Positions 1-6,364 of a stretch of 30,837 nucleotides of DNA are shown here, in pieces; positions within the stretch are counted from its first letter, which is position 1; each line of letters begins with the position of its first letter. Both the position numbers and the translations under genes were made by a program. The notes below the pieces were generated by a model that worked only from the letters and a program-made list of their open reading frames with translations, was not told where the DNA came from and searched no databases. This stretch comes from an uncultured Petrimonas sp. Lineage in GTDB: Bacteria; Bacteroidota; Bacteroidia; Bacteroidales; Dysgonomonadaceae. The stretch spans positions 1 to 30,837 of the forward strand of contig CAKTUP010000007.1 of NCBI GenBank assembly GCA_934621705.1, written 5' to 3'.

Positions 1-281
1 GGCTGAATAATTGGCCCATCCTTTTGTGTCGCATCCGGAACAAAAAAAGTCATTCCATTAAATCTAATGCTTGCCATAGGAGGATTAGTTTGATTGTCGA
101 TCTCAGCTCCTACAGTTTGCTTTTTTCCACTTCTATATGTAAGAATAAAAGACTTTGTATCAGATAAATAAGTAATAGATGCGATTTCTTCTTCTTCCGT
201 TGGTGTAATTGTCGGCTCCTCTTTCTTGCAAGAGACCGTCAATACAACAAGAATCGAAAAAAAAGACAATAGTTTTTTCAT
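1..281 (-). CDS. Partial lipoprotein, C-terminus outside the window
   Basis: An open frame of 93 codons reads on the minus strand from an ATG at 281 to the window edge with no stop. The N-terminus is a typical lipoprotein signal: MKK, a hydrophobic stretch, then the lipobox LTVSC with Cys18 as the lipidation site, followed by KKEE and a threonine/proline/glutamate-rich linker. In Bacteroidota such proteins are exported and lipid-anchored, often at the outer membrane or cell surface. The visible part after the linker (around residues 36-93) looks like small beta-rich sequence, but I do not recognise the family. The function is unknown and the gene is cut at its 3' end. Confidence 0.75.
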   Translation of the reverse strand, partial: MKKLLSFFSILVVLTVSCKKEEPTITPTEEEEIASITYLSDTKSFILTYRSGKKQTVGAEIDNQTNPPMASIRFNGMTFFVPDATQKDGPIIQ

Positions 282-353
282 TTGGTTGGTTTTTAATTAT
301 AACAGATATTTGACTACGAATGTAGCGAAGATTTTAATTACGAAACGAAAATT

Positions 354-962
354 TTAAACATTTAACACTCCTTTTCCCTGCCTCACGATCTCCGGTTCGT
401 CTGAAGTGCAGTCTACGACGGTGGATGGCTCAATTCCGCCAAATCCGCCATCGATAACGATATCTGCCACATCGCCCCACTTTTCGTGAATAAGTTCGGG
501 ATCGGTAGTGTATTCAATTTCATCGTGTTCGTCTTTCACGGATGCGTTAAGCACCGGATTTCCGAGCATGGAAACTATTTCACGGATAATCGGATTATCG
601 GGAACACGAATTCCCACCGTTTTCCGGTTTTTGTAAATCTTTGGCAGCGACGAAGTGGTGGGAAGAATAAACGTGAACGGCCCCGGAAGGTTGCGTTTCA
701 TCAATTTAAACGTGGGTGTATCCACTTTGGCGTATTCGCTAATATCGCTCAAATCGTTGCAGATGATGGAGAGATTGCTTTTTTGCGGGTTTATTCCCTT
801 CAGGCCGCAGATTTTTTCCACGGCGCGAACGTTGAGCGCGTCGCAACCCATACCGTAAAGCGTATCGGTTGGGTAAATGACTATACCGCCGTCTTTCAGA
901 ACCGAGACTACTTTTTCGAGTTCGCGCGGATTAGGATTTTCGTTGTATAATTTTATGAGCAT
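354..962 (-). CDS. Threonylcarbamoyl-AMP synthase (Sua5/YrdC/TsaC family)
   Basis: Single YrdC-domain protein of 202 residues. The family makes L-threonylcarbamoyladenylate from threonine, bicarbonate and ATP, the first step of the t6A modification at position 37 of ANN-decoding tRNAs in the cytoplasm. The PTDTLYG motif sits at residues 31-37, followed by the GLKG..PQKS stretch that contributes to the nucleotide pocket, then LPGPFTFIL and GIRVPD blocks typical of the fold. There is no C-terminal Sua5 domain, so this is the short TsaC-like form. I chose the ATG at 962 because homologues begin close to MLIKLY; an ATG five codons upstream (977) is in frame. It starts 20 bp after the stop of the ParE/RelE-like toxin gene, so the toxin-antitoxin pair and this gene may share a transcript. 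Confidence 0.88.
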   Translation of the reverse strand: MLIKLYNENPNPRELEKVVSVLKDGGIVIYPTDTLYGMGCDALNVRAVEKICGLKGINPQKSNLSIICNDLSDISEYAKVDTPTFKLMKRNLPGPFTFILPTTSSLPKIYKNRKTVGIRVPDNPIIREIVSMLGNPVLNASVKDEHDEIEYTTDPELIHEKWGDVADIVIDGGFGGIEPSTVVDCTSDEPEIVRQGKGVLNV

Positions 963-982
963 GGTTGTATTAAGCACATAGC

Positions 983-1282
983 TTATTTATAGAGCTTTCC
1001 GGAAGGATGTTGCCTGTTGTCGAAAAGATTTAATAGAATTATTTTATCTTTTTTTATGCGGTAAAAAATTGTTGTTTGTTTGGTAATTACAAAACCACGT
1101 ATGTTCTTTTCTGAGTTTTCCGTACTGCCAATTTCGGGAAATTGCGATAGGATTTCTAAAAAATCATCTATTTTTTTCACAAATTTCCTTACGGTAATCT
1201 CTCCCCATTCGTTATCAAGATGTTCAATGATTGATGCAAACTTCTTGTCGGCCGTTCTTGTCCATTGAATAGCTAAAGCCAT
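983..1282 (-). CDS. ParE/RelE-family toxin
   Basis: 99-residue protein with the ParE/RelE fold signature: an N-terminal strand (IQWTRTADKKF), two helices carrying WGEITVRKFVKKID, the FPEIGS turn, then strands FVITKQTTIFYRIKKDKIILLNLFDNRQHP. The last block (LLNLFDNRQHP) is the classic C-terminal motif of ParE-like type II toxins. Such proteins poison either gyrase (ParE) or translation (RelE); the sequence alone does not tell which. The gene overlaps the upstream 80-codon gene by 10 bp, the usual arrangement of antitoxin before toxin. It is followed 20 bp later by the tsaC-like gene. Family assignment is firm; the target is not. Confidence 0.82.
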   Translation of the reverse strand: MALAIQWTRTADKKFASIIEHLDNEWGEITVRKFVKKIDDFLEILSQFPEIGSTENSEKNIRGFVITKQTTIFYRIKKDKIILLNLFDNRQHPSGKLYK

Positions 1283-1515
1283 TTTTCATATTTTTTTCTT
1301 ATTTCGGAGTGCGGAATCAGATTGTTGTCATTTTCAGATTCCTCATACGAAAGCAAAAGTTCATTTCGCTCCTCGGGCGAAAGTTTTTTCCAAAGTTTTC
1401 CGTCGGTATTCTCCTTCGCACGGCTCATAATGGTATAAAACTTTGTGAGTAAAGTTTCGTTATCTATTGTATCTATTAATTGATGAAAGTTATTTTTAAG
1501 CTCAATTGTATTCAT
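1273..1515 (-). CDS. Antitoxin partner of the ParE/RelE-like toxin
   Basis: Small 80-residue acidic protein whose 3' end overlaps the toxin start by 10 bp. It is mostly helical and charged (LWKKLSPEERNELLLSYEESENDNNLIPHSEIRKKYEKWL). It has no clear ribbon-helix-helix or HTH block, but small proteins of this type, ending in HSEIRKKYEKWL, commonly precede ParE/RelE toxins in Bacteroidota. The expected role is to bind and neutralise the toxin. A -7 box (TATTTTTG on the minus strand, 1547-1554) lies about 30 bp upstream of the ATG. Assignment rests mainly on position, size and overlap. Confidence 0.72.
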   Translation of the reverse strand: MNTIELKNNFHQLIDTIDNETLLTKFYTIMSRAKENTDGKLWKKLSPEERNELLLSYEESENDNNLIPHSEIRKKYEKWL

Positions 1516-1546
1516 AATTTAAATCGAATTGAAAAAGTCTGTTGCA

Positions 1547-1554
1547 CAAAAATA
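1547..1554 (-). promoter_or_regulatory. Predicted -7 box of the toxin-antitoxin operon
   Basis: On the minus strand this reads TATTTTTG, a full match to the Bacteroidota TAnnTTTG box, 32 bp upstream of the antitoxin ATG. No convincing -33 TTTG was found at the usual distance. Confidence 0.4.
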
Positions 1555-1560
1555 TAAAAA

Positions 1561-1589
1561 AATAGCTTCGAAACCACTCCGAAGCTATT
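1561..1589 (-). terminator. Terminator of fabI
   Basis: AATAGCTTCG (1561-1570) pairs perfectly with CGAAGCTATT (1580-1589) across a 9-nt loop. Read on the minus strand the hairpin is followed by a run of seven T, as expected for a Rho-independent terminator 28 bp after the fabI stop. Confidence 0.85.
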
Positions 1590-1616
1590 AAATTGAGAAT
1601 AACGGGATAATTTACT

Positions 1617-2468
1617 TTAATCCTGATTACCCGGTTCCGAAATATTTTCGTCAAGCCCGTTGCTGTACTGTTTCATGGCACGCAAGCTCATACCCATACT
1701 CGAAAATCCTCCGTCGTTATACAGGTTTTGCATCGTAACTTTGCGGGTAAGGTCAGAAAACATAACAATACAGTAATCGGCACAATCGTCGGCATCGGCG
1801 TTCCCGATAGGAGCCATTCTTTCTGAGAAATCCATCAGGTCTGTCATTCCCTTCACGCCGCTTCCAGCCGTTGTCATGGTGGGCGATTGGGAAATGGTGT
1901 TTACCCGAACGCCTTTGTCGCGGCCGTAAATATAGCCGAAACTACGGGTTATCGATTCAAGCAGGGCTTTGGCGTCTGCCATGTCGTTGTATCCGTAGAA
2001 CACGCGTTGTGCCGCTACATAAGTGAGAGCAACAATAGATCCGCCACGTTCAATGGCATCGAGTTTGCGGGCAACCTGCAACATTTTATGAAACGAGATA
2101 GCCGAGATATCCAGTGTCTTGTTTAGCAAGTCGTAATCGAGATCGTCATACGTACGTTTTTTGCGCACGTTGGGCGACATTCCGATGGAGTGGAGCACAA
2201 AATCGATTTTACCTCCCAGTATTTCTACCGATTTGGCAAAAACCATTTCAAGATCTTCCACATTGGTGGCATCGGCCGGCAGAATTTCGGCGTTCAGCTT
2301 CGCGCCTAATTGGTTGGTATCTCCCATACGCACCGCAACCGGAGTATTGGATAACGTGATAATTGCACCTTCTTCTACGGCACGTTCGGCTACTTTCCAG
2401 GCGATGGACTGATCGTTTAGCGCTCCGAAAATGATACCTCTTTTGCCTTTTAATAAATTGTGTTTCAT
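1617..2468 (-). CDS. fabI: Enoyl-[acyl-carrier-protein] reductase [NADH] FabI
   Basis: 283-residue protein of the SDR superfamily, FabI branch. It performs the last step of each fatty-acid elongation round, reducing enoyl-ACP to acyl-ACP with NAD(P)H in the cytosol. Visible motifs are the N-terminal nucleotide-binding segment GIIFGALNDQSIAW (11-24), the D-A-T adenine-pocket stretch (66-68), LHSIGMSPN (92-100), and the catalytic Tyr160-x6-Lys167 in YNDMADAK. The longer frame to 2522 adds 18 residues (HIIYTFVQFY...) absent from the family, so I chose the ATG at 2468 that gives MKHNLLKGKRG. A -7 box lies about 33 bp upstream and a strong terminator follows, so it is likely monocistronic. Its product is also the target of triclosan-type inhibitors in other species. 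Confidence 0.95.
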   Translation of the reverse strand: MKHNLLKGKRGIIFGALNDQSIAWKVAERAVEEGAIITLSNTPVAVRMGDTNQLGAKLNAEILPADATNVEDLEMVFAKSVEILGGKIDFVLHSIGMSPNVRKKRTYDDLDYDLLNKTLDISAISFHKMLQVARKLDAIERGGSIVALTYVAAQRVFYGYNDMADAKALLESITRSFGYIYGRDKGVRVNTISQSPTMTTAGSGVKGMTDLMDFSERMAPIGNADADDCADYCIVMFSDLTRKVTMQNLYNDGGFSSMGMSLRAMKQYSNGLDENISEPGNQD

Positions 2469-2500
2469 TTTGACTTTTTGTTTAGTTGAGTAAAACTGCA

Positions 2501-2508
2501 CAAAAGTA
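2501..2508 (-). promoter_or_regulatory. Predicted -7 box of fabI
   Basis: Minus-strand TACTTTTG matches TAnnTTTG and lies 33 bp upstream of the chosen fabI ATG. It falls inside the longer frame, which supports the shorter start. Confidence 0.45.
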
Positions 2509-2585
2509 TAAATAATGTGCAATAATTAAACACTTTTCTGTAAAATATGTTCTTCAATAACCCTTTTTCATCGGATATTCACATA

Positions 2586-2621
2586 AAAAGAGAGGTAAAA
2601 TATAAATTTCACCTCTCTTTT
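2586..2621 (-). terminator. Terminator of the aquaporin gene
   Basis: AAAAGAGAGGT (2586-2596) pairs with ACCTCTCTTTT (2611-2621), an 11-bp perfect stem with a 14-nt loop, 28 bp after the aquaporin stop. The minus-strand 3' side ends in a short T run. Confidence 0.75.
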
Positions 2622-2649
2622 CTATGATTAAAACGTAAAAAAATGCTCC

Positions 2650-3333
2650 TTACGCGGGCACTTTGTCGTTTTCAACCGTAATTCCTTTCCATACAATGGC
2701 CGCAATGGCTGCACCCAAGAAAGGAGCTACTATAAATAACCACAAATTGGCTAAAGCTGCTCCGCCTTCGAAAAGAGCCGGGCCGAAACTGCGCGCCGGA
2801 TTTACGGAAGTTCCGGTAATGGGAATACAAACAATGTGTACCAACACCAATGCCAAACCAATGGCTAAACCGGCAAATTTGTTCAATCCGTTTTTAGCGG
2901 TAACACCCAATACAACGAGTACAAAAATAAAGGTGAATACCATTTCGGCAACAAAGGCAACGCCCATTTGCCCGTCGGCAAAGTTGTTGGCTCCGGTTAA
3001 AGTAGTTGTAGAACCCGAGTCTTTTGCCAAAAACCAAAGGATGGAAGAACCTATAACAGCTCCGATAAACAGAAAAATCATATACATTCCTGCATCTTTT
3101 CCGCTTATTCTTCCTGCCAGCAAGGCGCCTAATGTGATAGCCGGATTAATATGACATCCTGAAATGCTACCGATTGCATAAGCCATTGCCACTACCGAAA
3201 GTCCAAACGCAAAGGCTACGCCCAATGTTCCAACCGAATCGAAAGGTTGTCCTGCACCCGCAAATACTGCCGCGCCGCAACCCATTAATACCAGTACCAT
3301 AGTACCGATCATTTCTGCTAAATACTTCTTCAT
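2650..3333 (-). CDS. aqpZ: Aquaporin Z-like water channel
   Basis: 227-residue inner-membrane channel of the MIP family with six hydrophobic segments and two NPA boxes (residues 63-65 in HINPAITLG and 178-180 in SVNPARSFGP). The four residues of the aromatic/arginine filter line up with E. coli AqpZ: Phe43, His166, Thr175 and Arg181, with the same His-to-Thr and Thr-to-Arg spacing. This favours a water-selective pore over a glycerol facilitator, which would have Gly in place of the His. Length is normal. It stands alone on the minus strand, with its own terminator and a likely -7 box about 140 bp upstream. Role: rapid osmotic water flow. Confidence 0.93.
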   Translation of the reverse strand: MKKYLAEMIGTMVLVLMGCGAAVFAGAGQPFDSVGTLGVAFAFGLSVVAMAYAIGSISGCHINPAITLGALLAGRISGKDAGMYMIFLFIGAVIGSSILWFLAKDSGSTTTLTGANNFADGQMGVAFVAEMVFTFIFVLVVLGVTAKNGLNKFAGLAIGLALVLVHIVCIPITGTSVNPARSFGPALFEGGAALANLWLFIVAPFLGAAIAAIVWKGITVENDKVPA

Positions 3334-3476
3334 AACTTTTTAAATAAATTTTTTTTATTGAAATTAAACGTTGATGAGTGCAAATTAAATTGAATTGAAT
3401 TTATTTTGATTGTTATTTCCAAGAAAAACCGATAATTGATGATTATTTCCCCAATGATATAAATATTTTCAGGAAG

Positions 3477-3484
3477 CAAAGTTA
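3477..3484 (-). promoter_or_regulatory. Possible -7 box of aqpZ
   Basis: Minus-strand TAACTTTG matches TAnnTTTG. The site is 143 bp upstream of the ATG, implying a long leader, so this is tentative. The rest of the AT-rich gap 3334-3571 shows nothing else I can name. Confidence 0.3.
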
Positions 3485-3571
3485 TGCTTTTCACGGTTTT
3501 TATCAAATTTTATAGCCACAAAAATGAACAAAACGCCAGATATTTGTTATAATGAATATTAAGTGTAAATT

Positions 3572-4297
3572 ATGACAGTTACTTATATTTTTCACAGCTG
3601 TTACCTGCTTGAATTTGATGGTTTCTCCATTATTTTTGATTTTTACAAAGACGAGAAAAGAGACGACGACCGCTTTTGGATAAACGATTATCTGCTTGGA
3701 AAAGAGGATGATTTGTACGTCTTTTGCACCCACTCGCATTCCGATCATTTTAATCCGGAAATATTGGAATGGAAACTGAAGAAACCGAATACGAAGTATA
3801 TCTTTGCGAAAGAAGTGATGGAAAACCGAGAAATTACGGTTTTTCAGGACATTGTTTTTTTGGATAAACTTCAGGTTTACGAAGACAGCCGGTTAAAGGT
3901 AAAAGCGTTCGGATCAACGGATGCCGGCGGATCGTTTTTGGTAAATGTTGCGGGACAGCGGTTTTTTCACGCGGGAGACCTGAATAACTGGCACTGGAAC
4001 GAAGAAGTTCCCAAGCACGAAGCCGCAGGCTACGAAAACAGTTATCTTTGTCAACTGGAGTTGCTGGCAGAAAACGTGGATCAGCTTTATCTGGCCATGT
4101 GCCCCGTCGATCCGCGATTGGGAAAAGATTATATGCGCGGAGCAGAACAATTTGTAAGCAGAATATCTACCGATTATTTTTTGCCGATGCATTTTGGCGA
4201 AAACTACGAAAAAGCCAACGCATTCAGTCGATACGCCAAGTTGCAGAATACCAAGTACCTGGATGTGTACAAAAAAGGGCAATCGTTTAATATATAG
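3572..4297 (+). CDS. Metallo-beta-lactamase-fold hydrolase (UlaG/COG2220-like)
   Basis: 241-residue cytoplasmic protein with the MBL metal-binding signature THSHSDHF (His54, His56, Asp58, His59), the GSTDAGGSF stretch (114-122), FHAGD (His133, Asp136) and a C-terminal PMHFGEN with His207. These are the ligand positions of a one- or two-zinc/manganese centre. The compact layout, with no drug-binding loops and a GSTDAG block, is that of the UlaG/YtnP-like branch rather than a true beta-lactamase. The substrate cannot be read from sequence; UlaG itself is an ascorbate-6-phosphate lactonase. It is followed by a repeat-rich gap and then a glyoxalase gene on the same strand. Confidence 0.85.
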   Translation: MTVTYIFHSCYLLEFDGFSIIFDFYKDEKRDDDRFWINDYLLGKEDDLYVFCTHSHSDHFNPEILEWKLKKPNTKYIFAKEVMENREITVFQDIVFLDKLQVYEDSRLKVKAFGSTDAGGSFLVNVAGQRFFHAGDLNNWHWNEEVPKHEAAGYENSYLCQLELLAENVDQLYLAMCPVDPRLGKDYMRGAEQFVSRISTDYFLPMHFGENYEKANAFSRYAKLQNTKYLDVYKKGQSFNI

Positions 4298-4356
4298 ATC
4301 GCTATGCTTTCAGGCATTAGACCGCTTCGCTTTTTAGATTTCAGACGGTCTGTTTG

Positions 4357-4396
4357 TCTAATAATCTAATAGTCTAACAATCTATCAGTCTTAAAA
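4357..4396 (+). repeat. Tandem 8-bp repeat TCTANNNN, five units
   Basis: Five consecutive 8-mers: TCTAATAA, TCTAATAG, TCTAACAA, TCTATCAG, TCTTAAAA. The TCT is invariant and the unit length exact. The array ends three bases before the start codon of the glyoxalase gene. The preceding stretch 4298-4356 carries TAGA tetramers on the same strand, so the gap as a whole can fold back on itself. A second array of the same period lies at 23081-23112. Confidence 0.8.
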
Positions 4397-4399
4397 AAT

Positions 4400-4777
4400 A
4401 TGGAAATAAAAAGCAGATTTGATCATTACAACATCAATGTTTTTGATCTTCAAAAAAGTATCGAATTTTACGACAAAGCGCTGGGGCTAAAAGAAGTTCG
4501 ACGCAAAGAGGCGTCCGACGGATCGTTTATTCTGGTTTACGTTGGCGACGGCGAAACAGGCTTCACGCTCGAACTGACCTGGCTTCGCGACTGGGACAGG
4601 CCCTACAACATGGGCGATAACGAACAGCATTTGTGTATGCGTGTAGCCGGAGATTACGACCGGATAAGGGCTTACCACAAAGAAATGGGTTGCGTTTGCT
4701 ACGAAAACGAATCCATGGGATTGTATTTCATCATCGACCCGGACGGGTACTGGATTGAGATACTGCCGATTAAATGA
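4400..4777 (+). CDS. VOC-family glyoxalase I-like protein
   Basis: 125-residue vicinal-oxygen-chelate protein with the two beta-alpha-beta-beta-beta modules of glyoxalase I. All four metal ligands expected for lactoylglutathione lyase can be placed: His9 (FDHYNI), Glu58 (FTLELTW), His77 (EQHLCMRV) and Glu120 (GYWIEILP). The FYxKALGL (23-30) and DPDGYWIE blocks are also characteristic. The family converts the hemithioacetal of methylglyoxal and a thiol to a lactoyl thioester. Many Bacteroidota are not known to make glutathione, so the natural thiol, or even the reaction, is uncertain. The neighbouring nitroreductase, 57 bp downstream on the same strand, may be co-transcribed. Confidence 0.85.
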   Translation: MEIKSRFDHYNINVFDLQKSIEFYDKALGLKEVRRKEASDGSFILVYVGDGETGFTLELTWLRDWDRPYNMGDNEQHLCMRVAGDYDRIRAYHKEMGCVCYENESMGLYFIIDPDGYWIEILPIK

Positions 4778-4834
4778 AACAGGAAGACTTGGAGACGGGC
4801 GACAGGTTTCGCCATTGAACTATAAACGTATAAT

Positions 4835-5560
4835 ATGACCTTTGAAGAAACTGTCCGCTATCGCCGTTCTGTTCGGAAATACGATCCCGACAAAGAAATT
4901 GATACTGAAACAGTAAAACGATGCATTGAATTGGCTACACTGGCTCCCGCGAGTAGCAATATGCAGTTGTGGGAGTTTTATCACGTTACATCGCCCGAGA
5001 TATTGCGAAAACTCACCCATGCATGTCTTGACCAATCGGCGGCGAGAACGGCAAAGCAAATGGTGGTTTTCGTAACGCGTCGCGATTTGTTTCGAAAGAG
5101 AGCCAAAAGCGTTTTAAATTTCGAAATGGGGAATATCCAACGAAACAGTCCGCCTGAAAGGCAGGAAAATCGCATCAAAAACCGAAAACTATATTACGGT
5201 TATCTTATGCCGTTTTTCTATGGCAAGTTCTTTGGATTATTGGGCTGGTTACGTAAGTTTTTATCGTTTTGTATCGGGCTTTTCAGGCCGATTACACGAC
5301 AGGTTTCGGAAAGCGATGTTCGTGTCGTGGTGCACAAAACCTGCGGATTGGCAGCACAAACTTTTATGCTTGCCATGGCAAACGAAGGCTACGACACCTG
5401 CCCGATGGAAGGATTGGATAGCCGGGTTGCCAAAAAAGCGCTGCGTCTGCCGCGAGGCGCTCAAATCAATATGATTATCTCCTGCGGAGTTCGTTTGCCC
5501 GAAGGGATTTGGGGCGAGCAGTATCGTGTGGCGTTTAGTGAGGTTTATAGGGAGGTTTGA
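4835..5560 (+). CDS. Nitroreductase-family FMN oxidoreductase
   Basis: 241-residue protein of the nitroreductase fold. The N-terminus shows the FMN-phosphate-binding RYRRSVRKYDP motif (8-18) and the LAPASSNMQLWEF stretch (36-48) that contacts the flavin. The C-terminal half has the GYDTCPMEGLD block (185-195), the usual G-x-x-x-C/P-x-E/G region, and a closing strand with GVRLPEGIWGEQYR. Between them, roughly residues 95-160, lies a longer insert containing aromatic, membrane-like sequence (YGYLMPFFYGKFFGLLGWLRKF) that is not part of the minimal fold. The enzyme probably reduces nitro- or quinone-type substrates with NAD(P)H. The substrate is unknown. Its stop codon lies within a palindrome shared with the convergent HTH gene. 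Confidence 0.85.
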   Translation: MTFEETVRYRRSVRKYDPDKEIDTETVKRCIELATLAPASSNMQLWEFYHVTSPEILRKLTHACLDQSAARTAKQMVVFVTRRDLFRKRAKSVLNFEMGNIQRNSPPERQENRIKNRKLYYGYLMPFFYGKFFGLLGWLRKFLSFCIGLFRPITRQVSESDVRVVVHKTCGLAAQTFMLAMANEGYDTCPMEGLDSRVAKKALRLPRGAQINMIISCGVRLPEGIWGEQYRVAFSEVYREV

Positions 5561-5619
5561 ATTCTTTATCCGCCAAGCCGCTCGAAACAGCTGGGCGGAA
5601 CGCGGATTACGAATTCAAA
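5556..5619. repeat. Palindrome spanning both stop codons of a convergent gene pair
   Basis: Nested inverted repeat: TTTGAATTC (5556-5564) with GAATTCAAA (5611-5619), then ATCCGC (5568-5573) with GCGGAT (5602-5607), and further G/C pairing inside. The arms contain the nitroreductase TGA (5558-5560) and the HTH gene stop (5615-5617). It probably acts as a two-way terminator, although no T run follows on either side. Confidence 0.7.
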
Positions 5620-5920
5620 AAAGCGAGGGAGTAAAATCAATCTGAAATCCCATCGCGTTCATAATTCGGTAGAAAGTGGAGATTTTCGGTTCTATTTTCC
5701 CGCTTTCGATGCGCGAAATATATGCTCTATCCGAGCCGATCCTGCGGGCTAATTCGGCTTGTGTGATGTGTGTTTTTTTGCGCGCGTCTTCAATTATCTG
5801 TCCGGCAAAAAAAGCCAGCGCCCGTTCTTCGGCTTCGATGCGGGATGGAGTGCCGGGTTTGCCGAACTTCTCATCTAAAACAGCATCGTAGTCAACTATG
5901 TTGTGATTGTTTGTCTGCAT
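5615..5920 (-). CDS. XRE-family HTH regulator (HigA-like)
   Basis: 101-residue protein with a lambda-repressor-type helix-turn-helix in its second half (ITQAELARRIGSDRAYISRIESGKIEPKISTFYRIMNAMGF, about residues 52-92), a textbook XRE signature. The N-terminal half (EKFGKPGTPSRIEAEERALAFFAGQIIEDARKKTH) is the extension seen in many HigA/MqsA-type antitoxins. No toxin gene lies on either side, so it is either an orphan antitoxin or a stand-alone regulator. Upstream (5921-6364) is a large inverted repeat containing several AATAAGGTT/AACCTTATT copies, which could be its own operator, though this is inference. Confidence 0.85.
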   Translation of the reverse strand: MQTNNHNIVDYDAVLDEKFGKPGTPSRIEAEERALAFFAGQIIEDARKKTHITQAELARRIGSDRAYISRIESGKIEPKISTFYRIMNAMGFQIDFTPSLF

Positions 5921-5965
5921 AATATGTGGGTTCCGTTTAAGGAATTTGCTATTTATTTAATAAAC

Positions 5966-6114
5966 AAGGTAATAAGGTTCTGCGTTGCGTCTATTTTATT
6001 GCTACTAAAGTGTTTTTGTTGAAAATAAGGTTTTCTTATGAATTTTCTAAACCTTATTTTGTTATTCAACCTTAGTAGCAGGCAATACAGTGCTGAGAAT
6101 AACCTTATTGCCTT
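5966..6114. repeat. Nested ~150-bp inverted repeat built on AATAAGGTT
   Basis: The 444-bp gap 5921-6364 holds no convincing gene. It contains three nested pairs of arms sharing a centre near 6041: AAGGTAATAAGGTT (5966-5979) with AACCTTATTGCCTT (6101-6114), 13 of 14 pairs; GCTACTAAAG (6001-6010) with CCTTAGTAGC (6070-6079), 9 of 10 pairs; and AAAATAAGGTTT (6022-6033) with AAACCTTATTTT (6049-6060), perfect. The 9-mer AATAAGGTT thus occurs four times, twice in each orientation. It could be a set of regulator sites, an extruding hairpin, or a small non-autonomous element. Confidence 0.75.
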
Positions 6115-6321
6115 ATTTTGATAATAATTCTTATCCGGAACTCAGGTTAATACTCTTTTTTATCCTTTTCGTTGGGTGTGTCAAGAAAACGTTCGAAATA
6201 ACCGCCGTATGTTTTTATACTTCGATTCACGCAACAAATATACAAAACGTTGTATTACTTTACAACAAAAAGTTCAAAAAAATCAGTAAACATTTATCTT
6301 TTTCTATTGTTGTAATTAGCG

Positions 6322-6329
6322 TACCTTTG
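6322..6329 (+). promoter_or_regulatory. Predicted -7 box of ispG
   Basis: TACCTTTG matches TAnnTTTG and lies 35 bp upstream of the ispG ATG. TTG triplets occur 12-15 bp upstream, closer than the usual -33 spacing. Confidence 0.45.
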
Positions 6330-6364
6330 TCGGCGTTTGAAAACCTGACGTAAAAATAAAAAAT

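Noticed and set aside
486..950. 154-codon open frame antisense to the tsaC-like gene
   Set aside because: Mirror frame of a well-supported gene; the sequence is rich in Phe, His and Arg as expected of antisense translation, with no recognisable domain.
983..1515. Mobile element carrying the first toxin-antitoxin pair
   Set aside because: No flanking repeats, integrase or transposase were seen, unlike the upp-linked pair.
3503..3748. 81-codon minus-strand frame at the start of the MBL-fold gene
   Set aside because: Overlaps the metal-binding part of a clear gene; no recognisable features.
4357..4396. Possible CRISPR array from the tandem repeats
   Set aside because: Units are 8 bp with no spacers, and no cas gene is near.
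6090..6353. 87-codon plus-strand frame in the gap before ispG
   Set aside because: It runs through one arm of the inverted repeat and the ispG -7 box, has an AT-rich unstructured translation, and resembles no family.
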